Origin: Allokutzneria sp. NRRL B-24872
GTDB taxonomy: Bacteria > Actinomycetota > Actinomycetes > Mycobacteriales > Pseudonocardiaceae
Reading direction: 5' to 3'
Assembly (NCBI RefSeq): GCF_002155965.1
Contig: NZ_MUMH01000048.1
Span: 1 to 64,000, forward strand
DNA: 64,000 bases
The notes beneath the pieces were generated by a model. That model worked only from the letters and a program-made list of their open reading frames with translations. It was not told where the DNA came from and did not search any database. The position numbers and the translations under genes are program-made. This document shows, piece by piece, positions 61,084-64,000 of the stretch. Numbering within the stretch: the stretch's first letter is position 1; each line of letters opens with the position of its first letter.

Positions 61084-61644
61084 TCAGGAGTGGCCGAACT
61101 CCTCGTCGGAGTCGGCGTCGCCGTTGCGGGCGACCGAACCCGCCCTGGCGCGCGGGCGGGCGTTCTCCTCGGGGAAGACGAACTTCCGGAACGCCCACCA
61201 GCGGAACACCATGCCGACCAGCACGCCGCCGATCTGGCCGATGAAGAAGTCGCCCAGCTCCTGGTAGGTCACCGAGACGTCGGGGAAGCGCAGGTCCAGC
61301 ACGTAGCGGGAGAAGAACAGCGGGAACGCGTAGATGCCCACGCCGATGCCGCTGACCAGGAAGTACAGGGCCGCCTCGTGCCGCTTCTCGCGGCCGCCGC
61401 GCTGCCGGAAGGACCACTCGCGGTTGAGCACGTAGGACACGATCGTCGCGACCAGCACCGCGATCACCTTCGAGGTGACCGGGCGGTCGTGCAGGATCGT
61501 CAGCTTCAGGCCGTAGAAGATGGCCGTGTCGATGACGAACGTCGTCCCGCCCACGAACGCGAACTTGAGCAGCTCGCGGTGCTTGAGCATCAGCTCGCGC
61601 ACGGGCTTGGGGAACTTGCCGACGACCGTGTGGATCAGGGACAC
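61084..61644 (-). CDS. GtrA-like membrane protein, copy 1
   Basis: A 186-residue protein with four predicted membrane helices and the GtrA family features LLKFAFVGGTTFVIDTAIFY, SYVLNREWSFRQRGG, and WWAFRKFVFP. GtrA proteins are implicated in moving lipid-linked sugars across the membrane. GTG 61644 is 7 bases after TAGACT (61652-61657), leaderless. It is a close paralogue of the next gene; M. tuberculosis has one copy (Rv3277) here. Acidic C-terminal tail. Confidence 0.9.
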   Translation of the reverse strand: MSLIHTVVGKFPKPVRELMLKHRELLKFAFVGGTTFVIDTAIFYGLKLTILHDRPVTSKVIAVLVATIVSYVLNREWSFRQRGGREKRHEAALYFLVSGIGVGIYAFPLFFSRYVLDLRFPDVSVTYQELGDFFIGQIGGVLVGMVFRWWAFRKFVFPEENARPRARAGSVARNGDADSDEEFGHS

Positions 61645-61669
61645 CCGCGCGAGTCTACGTACGCGGATA

Positions 61670-62221
61670 TCACTCGGATGCCGAACGGGCCCTGACGTCC
61701 GCTTTGAGCAGTTTCTCCGCGTCGCGCACGACCCTGGCGCCCTCGTCCGGGAAGACGTACTTCCGGAACGCCCACCACCGGAAGACCATGGCGAGCACGG
61801 TGCCCAGCAGCATGCCGCTCGCGAAGTCGGCCAGCTCCTGGGTGAGGGCGCTGACGTGCGGCTCCTCCAGCGTCAGCCAGTAGCGGGATGCGTAGAGCGG
61901 GGCCGAGTTGATCAGCACGCCGACGCCGCTGATCAGGAAGTACAGCGCGGCCTCGTGGTGGCGCTCGCGGCCGCCCCTGGTGCGGAAGGACCACTCGCGG
62001 TTGAGCACGTAGCCGACGATCGTGGCCACGATCACCGCGACCGCGAGTGCGCTGACCGGCTTGGGCTCCAGGATCGTCCACTTGAGACCGTAGAAGACCA
62101 CGGTGTTCACCACGAAGGTGATGGAGCCGACGACGGCGAACCGCAGCAGTTCCTGGTGCTTGATCACCAGATCGCGGTACGGCTGGGGCAGGCGGAGCGA
62201 GAGAGCGTCCAGTGCGGCCAC
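61670..62221 (-). CDS. GtrA-like membrane protein, copy 2
   Basis: A 183-residue protein, four membrane helices, with LLRFAVVGSITFVVNTVVFY, GYVLNREWSFRTRGG and WWAFRKYVFP. GTG 62221 is 6 bases after TAGACT (62228-62233), the same promoter type as copy 1. The pair evidently arose by tandem duplication that included the promoter. It is divergent from fadE25. Confidence 0.9.
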   Translation of the reverse strand: MAALDALSLRLPQPYRDLVIKHQELLRFAVVGSITFVVNTVVFYGLKWTILEPKPVSALAVAVIVATIVGYVLNREWSFRTRGGRERHHEAALYFLISGVGVLINSAPLYASRYWLTLEEPHVSALTQELADFASGMLLGTVLAMVFRWWAFRKYVFPDEGARVVRDAEKLLKADVRARSASE

Positions 62222-62302
62222 CGGCGCAGTCTACGAATCGGCGTTCACCCGTCCGGACGCGCCCCCCGCGCGAACGAGGACCTGGCGTGGACGCGCCGCG
62301 GA

Positions 62303-62341
62303 TGTGACACTTGGGCCAACTATTCAGCAAGGGGTGTCACA
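62303..62341 (+). promoter_or_regulatory. Inverted repeat upstream of fadE25
   Basis: TGTGACAC (62303-62310) and GTGTCACA (62334-62341) flank the ribosome site AAGGGG and reach the ATG. It could be an operator, for example for a FadR/TetR-like regulator, or an mRNA hairpin covering the start. Neither is proven. Confidence 0.4.
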
Positions 62342-63480
62342 TGCCTGACTACCGGCTCGATGCCGAGCAGGAAGATTTCCGCAAGACCGTCGCGGATTTC
62401 GCCAGCACCGTGGTGGCGCCACAAGCGCACGCCAGCGACGCCGCTGGGACCTTCCCGTACGACGTCGTCCGCCAGATGGGGGAGATGGGCCTGTTCGGCC
62501 TGCCCTTCCCTGAGGAGCACGGGGGCATGGACGGCGACTACTTCGTGCTCTGCCTGGCGCTGGAGGAGCTGGCCCGCGCCGACTCCTCGGTCGCGATCAC
62601 GCTGGAGGCGGGGGTGTCGCTGGGCGCGATGCCCGTCTACCGCTACGGCACCGACGAGCAGAAGCAGCGCTGGCTGCCCGACCTCGTCGCCGGGCGCAGG
62701 CTCGCCGCCTTCGGCCTCACCGAGCCCGGCAGCGGCTCCGACGCCGCCGCGCTGCGCAGCACCGCGCGGCTGGACGGCGGGGAGTGGGTGCTCAACGGCT
62801 CGAAGTGCTTCATCACCAACTCCGGCACCGACATCACCTCGATGATCACCGTCGCCGCGCGCACCGGGGAGGACGAGATCTCCTCGATCATCGTGCCCGC
62901 CGGGACGCCAGGGCTGACCGTGGCGCCGAAGTACCAGAAGGTCGGCTGGCGCGCCTCCGACACCCGCGAGCTGTCCTTCGACGACCTGCGCGTGCCCGAG
63001 GAGAACCTGCTCGGCACGCGCGGCAGGGGTTTCGCCCAGTTCCTGTCCACTTTGGACGAAGGGCGGGTGGCGATCGCCGCGCTCAGCGTCGGCCTGGCCC
63101 AGGGCTGCCTCGACGAGTGCGTGCGCTACGCAGCCGAGCGCACCGCCTTCGGCCACAACATCGGCCACTACCAGGCGATCCAGTTCAAGATCGCCGACAT
63201 GGAGATGCGCACCCACGTGGCGCGCCTGGCCTGGTACGACGCCGCGGCGAGGCTGGTGGCGGGGCAGCCGTTCAAGAAGCAGGCCGCCATCGCCAAGCTC
63301 TACGCCTCCACCATCGCGGTGGACAACGCCCGGGACGCCACGCAGATCTTCGGCGGCTACGGGTTCATGGACGAGTACCCGGTCGCCCGGCACTGGCGCG
63401 ACGCCAAGATCCTGGAGATCGGCGAGGGCACCAGCGAGGTGCAGCGCATGGTCATCGCCCGCGAGCTCGGCGTCCGCTGA
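62341..63480 (+). CDS. fadE25: Acyl-CoA dehydrogenase (FadE25-like)
   Basis: A 379-residue FAD enzyme that forms the 2,3-double bond of acyl-CoA. FAD/substrate motifs: FGLTEPGSGSDAAAL, WVLNGSKCFITNSG, KVGWRASDTRELSF, and the C-terminal QIFGGYGFMDEYPVARHWRD followed by EIGEGTSEVQRM containing the catalytic Glu region. ATG 62341 follows AAGGGG. Length and context next to gtrA and recX correspond to M. tuberculosis fadE25 (Rv3274c). Confidence 0.95.
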   Translation: MPDYRLDAEQEDFRKTVADFASTVVAPQAHASDAAGTFPYDVVRQMGEMGLFGLPFPEEHGGMDGDYFVLCLALEELARADSSVAITLEAGVSLGAMPVYRYGTDEQKQRWLPDLVAGRRLAAFGLTEPGSGSDAAALRSTARLDGGEWVLNGSKCFITNSGTDITSMITVAARTGEDEISSIIVPAGTPGLTVAPKYQKVGWRASDTRELSFDDLRVPEENLLGTRGRGFAQFLSTLDEGRVAIAALSVGLAQGCLDECVRYAAERTAFGHNIGHYQAIQFKIADMEMRTHVARLAWYDAAARLVAGQPFKKQAAIAKLYASTIAVDNARDATQIFGGYGFMDEYPVARHWRDAKILEIGEGTSEVQRMVIARELGVR

Positions 63481-63493
63481 CCCATCGCTGTTT

Positions 63494-63556
63494 CCCGTTT
63501 CGTACCGGAATCGGGTGTTGGGAGCGCTCTTTTTCCCGTTAGGAGTACGAAACGGG
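63494..63556. terminator. Long-loop inverted repeat between fadE25 and recX
   Basis: CCCGTTTCGTAC (63494-63505) and GTACGAAACGGG (63545-63556), 12 bp perfect, with a 39-base interior containing CTCTTTTTCCC. It lies between convergent genes, so it probably terminates both. Confidence 0.65.
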
Positions 63557-63572
63557 AGAAGGGGGACTCGGG

Positions 63573-64000
63573 TCAGTCGTCGAGGAGGGTGGTTTCGGAG
63601 CCTGCTTCGCGGAGTTCGTCGCGGACGACCCGGTAGGCCATGCCCTCGGGATAGCCCTTGCGCGCGAGCATGCCGACCAGGCGGCGGACGCGGGCGGTCT
63701 CGTCGACGCGCAGCACCGAGGGGATCTTGCGGCGGACCAGGGCGCGCGCCCGCTCCTCCTCGGCCTCACTGTCCACTGTGGACGCCGCATCGGCCGCGGT
63801 CTCGCCGTCGACGCCCTTGCGGCGCAGTTCGGCGACGAGGGCGCGGCGGGCCATGCCCTGGTGGGTGTGCCGGGAGCGCACCCACAGCTCGGCGAACGCG
63901 GCGTCGTCGACCAGTTTGAGGTCGCTGTAGCGATCGAGCACCGCCGCGATCACGTCATCGGGGATCTCCTTGCGCCGCAACGCCTGCTCCAGCTCGACGC
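63573..64000 (-). CDS. recX: Regulatory protein RecX, N-terminus beyond window
   Basis: The last 142 or so residues of RecX, a modulator that caps RecA filaments. Tandem three-helix repeats are recognisable: IPDDVIAAVLDRYSDLKLVD, DDAAFAELWVRSRHTHQGMA, RRALVAELRRKGV, and LARKGYPEGMAYRVVRDEL. The coding frame is still open at the right edge (VELEQALRRKEIP), so the start, and probably recA, lie outside. An acidic insert (STVDSEAEEERARAL) contains the iterated palindrome. Confidence 0.9.
   Translation of the reverse strand, partial: VELEQALRRKEIPDDVIAAVLDRYSDLKLVDDAAFAELWVRSRHTHQGMARRALVAELRRKGVDGETAADAASTVDSEAEEERARALVRRKIPSVLRVDETARVRRLVGMLARKGYPEGMAYRVVRDELREAGSETTLLDD
63771..63783. repeat. 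Iterated palindrome GTCCACTGTGGAC
   Basis: Inside recX; read as S-T-V-D (ASTVDSE). Confidence 0.8.

Noticed and set aside
1..64000. CRISPR array, prophage or insertion sequence
   Set aside because: No regularly spaced direct repeats, no integrase, transposase or phage structural genes were seen; the only iterated element is the dispersed 13-base palindrome.

Overview
The window is chromosomal DNA of a high-GC actinomycete, most likely of the order Pseudonocardiales. The evidence is GC-rich third codon positions throughout, ESX (type VII) secretion cargo genes, a mycothiol-dependent enzyme family, an acyl-CoA carboxylase epsilon subunit, many leaderless promoters (TANNNT followed 6-8 bases later by ATG or GTG), and a gene order resembling the Mycobacterium tuberculosis Rv3274c-Rv3309c stretch (fadE25, gtrA, PH-domain protein, birA, accD5, accE5, maf, accA3, glpD2, lpdA, amiA/amiB, punA, pmmB, upp). 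Between these backbone genes lie lineage-specific insertions.

Layout from left to right. 1-2350: an ESX cargo pair, a SUKH protein and an unknown gene. 2369-5685: a deoC operon with a full aldehyde dehydrogenase and a half-size paralogue that together look like a split ALDH16. 6023-15073: a mycothiol-dependent isomerase-family protein, upp, a secreted CBM2-FnIII-GH18 chitinase under two DasR-type sites, a TetR gene, a CopG/Doc-like toxin-antitoxin pair, a MerR/aldo-keto reductase operon, then pmmB-punA. 15098-21531: a membrane Ser/Thr kinase and xylose catabolism (xylB, xylR, xylA) with a palindromic operator. 21846-32069: two M20 amidohydrolases, an AbiEi-like protein, a GGCT-like protein, lpdA, and glycerol use (glpK-glpF divergent from glpD).

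32117-37226: a second ESX module (EspG, PPE, small partner, DUF3558 lipoprotein), an acetyltransferase and three DUF1707 paralogues. 37297-46877: a HAD hydrolase, accA, a dicarboxylate symporter, maf, a secreted S15 peptidase, accE and accD5. 46971-56021: a HepT/MntA toxin-antitoxin pair, an O-methyltransferase, birA, a PH-domain protein, an HMG-CoA lyase, an adenosylcobinamide amidohydrolase, a decaying polymorphic-toxin/immunity pair, a second carboxyltransferase, a small secreted DUF6355-like protein and hisN. 56022-58519: a compositionally distinct island with about 940 bases without a gene, a small membrane protein and a membrane-anchored protein with two HTH-like regions. 58676-64000: a two-component system split by an NTF2-like gene, two gtrA paralogues, fadE25 and the end of recX.

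The strongest signals beyond ordinary annotation are: a palindrome, GTCCAC(A/T)GTGGAC, found repeatedly, which inside genes is always read as Ser-Thr-Val-Asp through rare Thr codons; the split ALDH16 pair; the broken toxin N-terminus; the HTH island; a short open reading frame with a perfect Shine-Dalgarno in front of xylB; and paired DnaA-box-like sequences in three intergenic regions. No rRNA, tRNA, CRISPR array, insertion sequence or prophage was seen.
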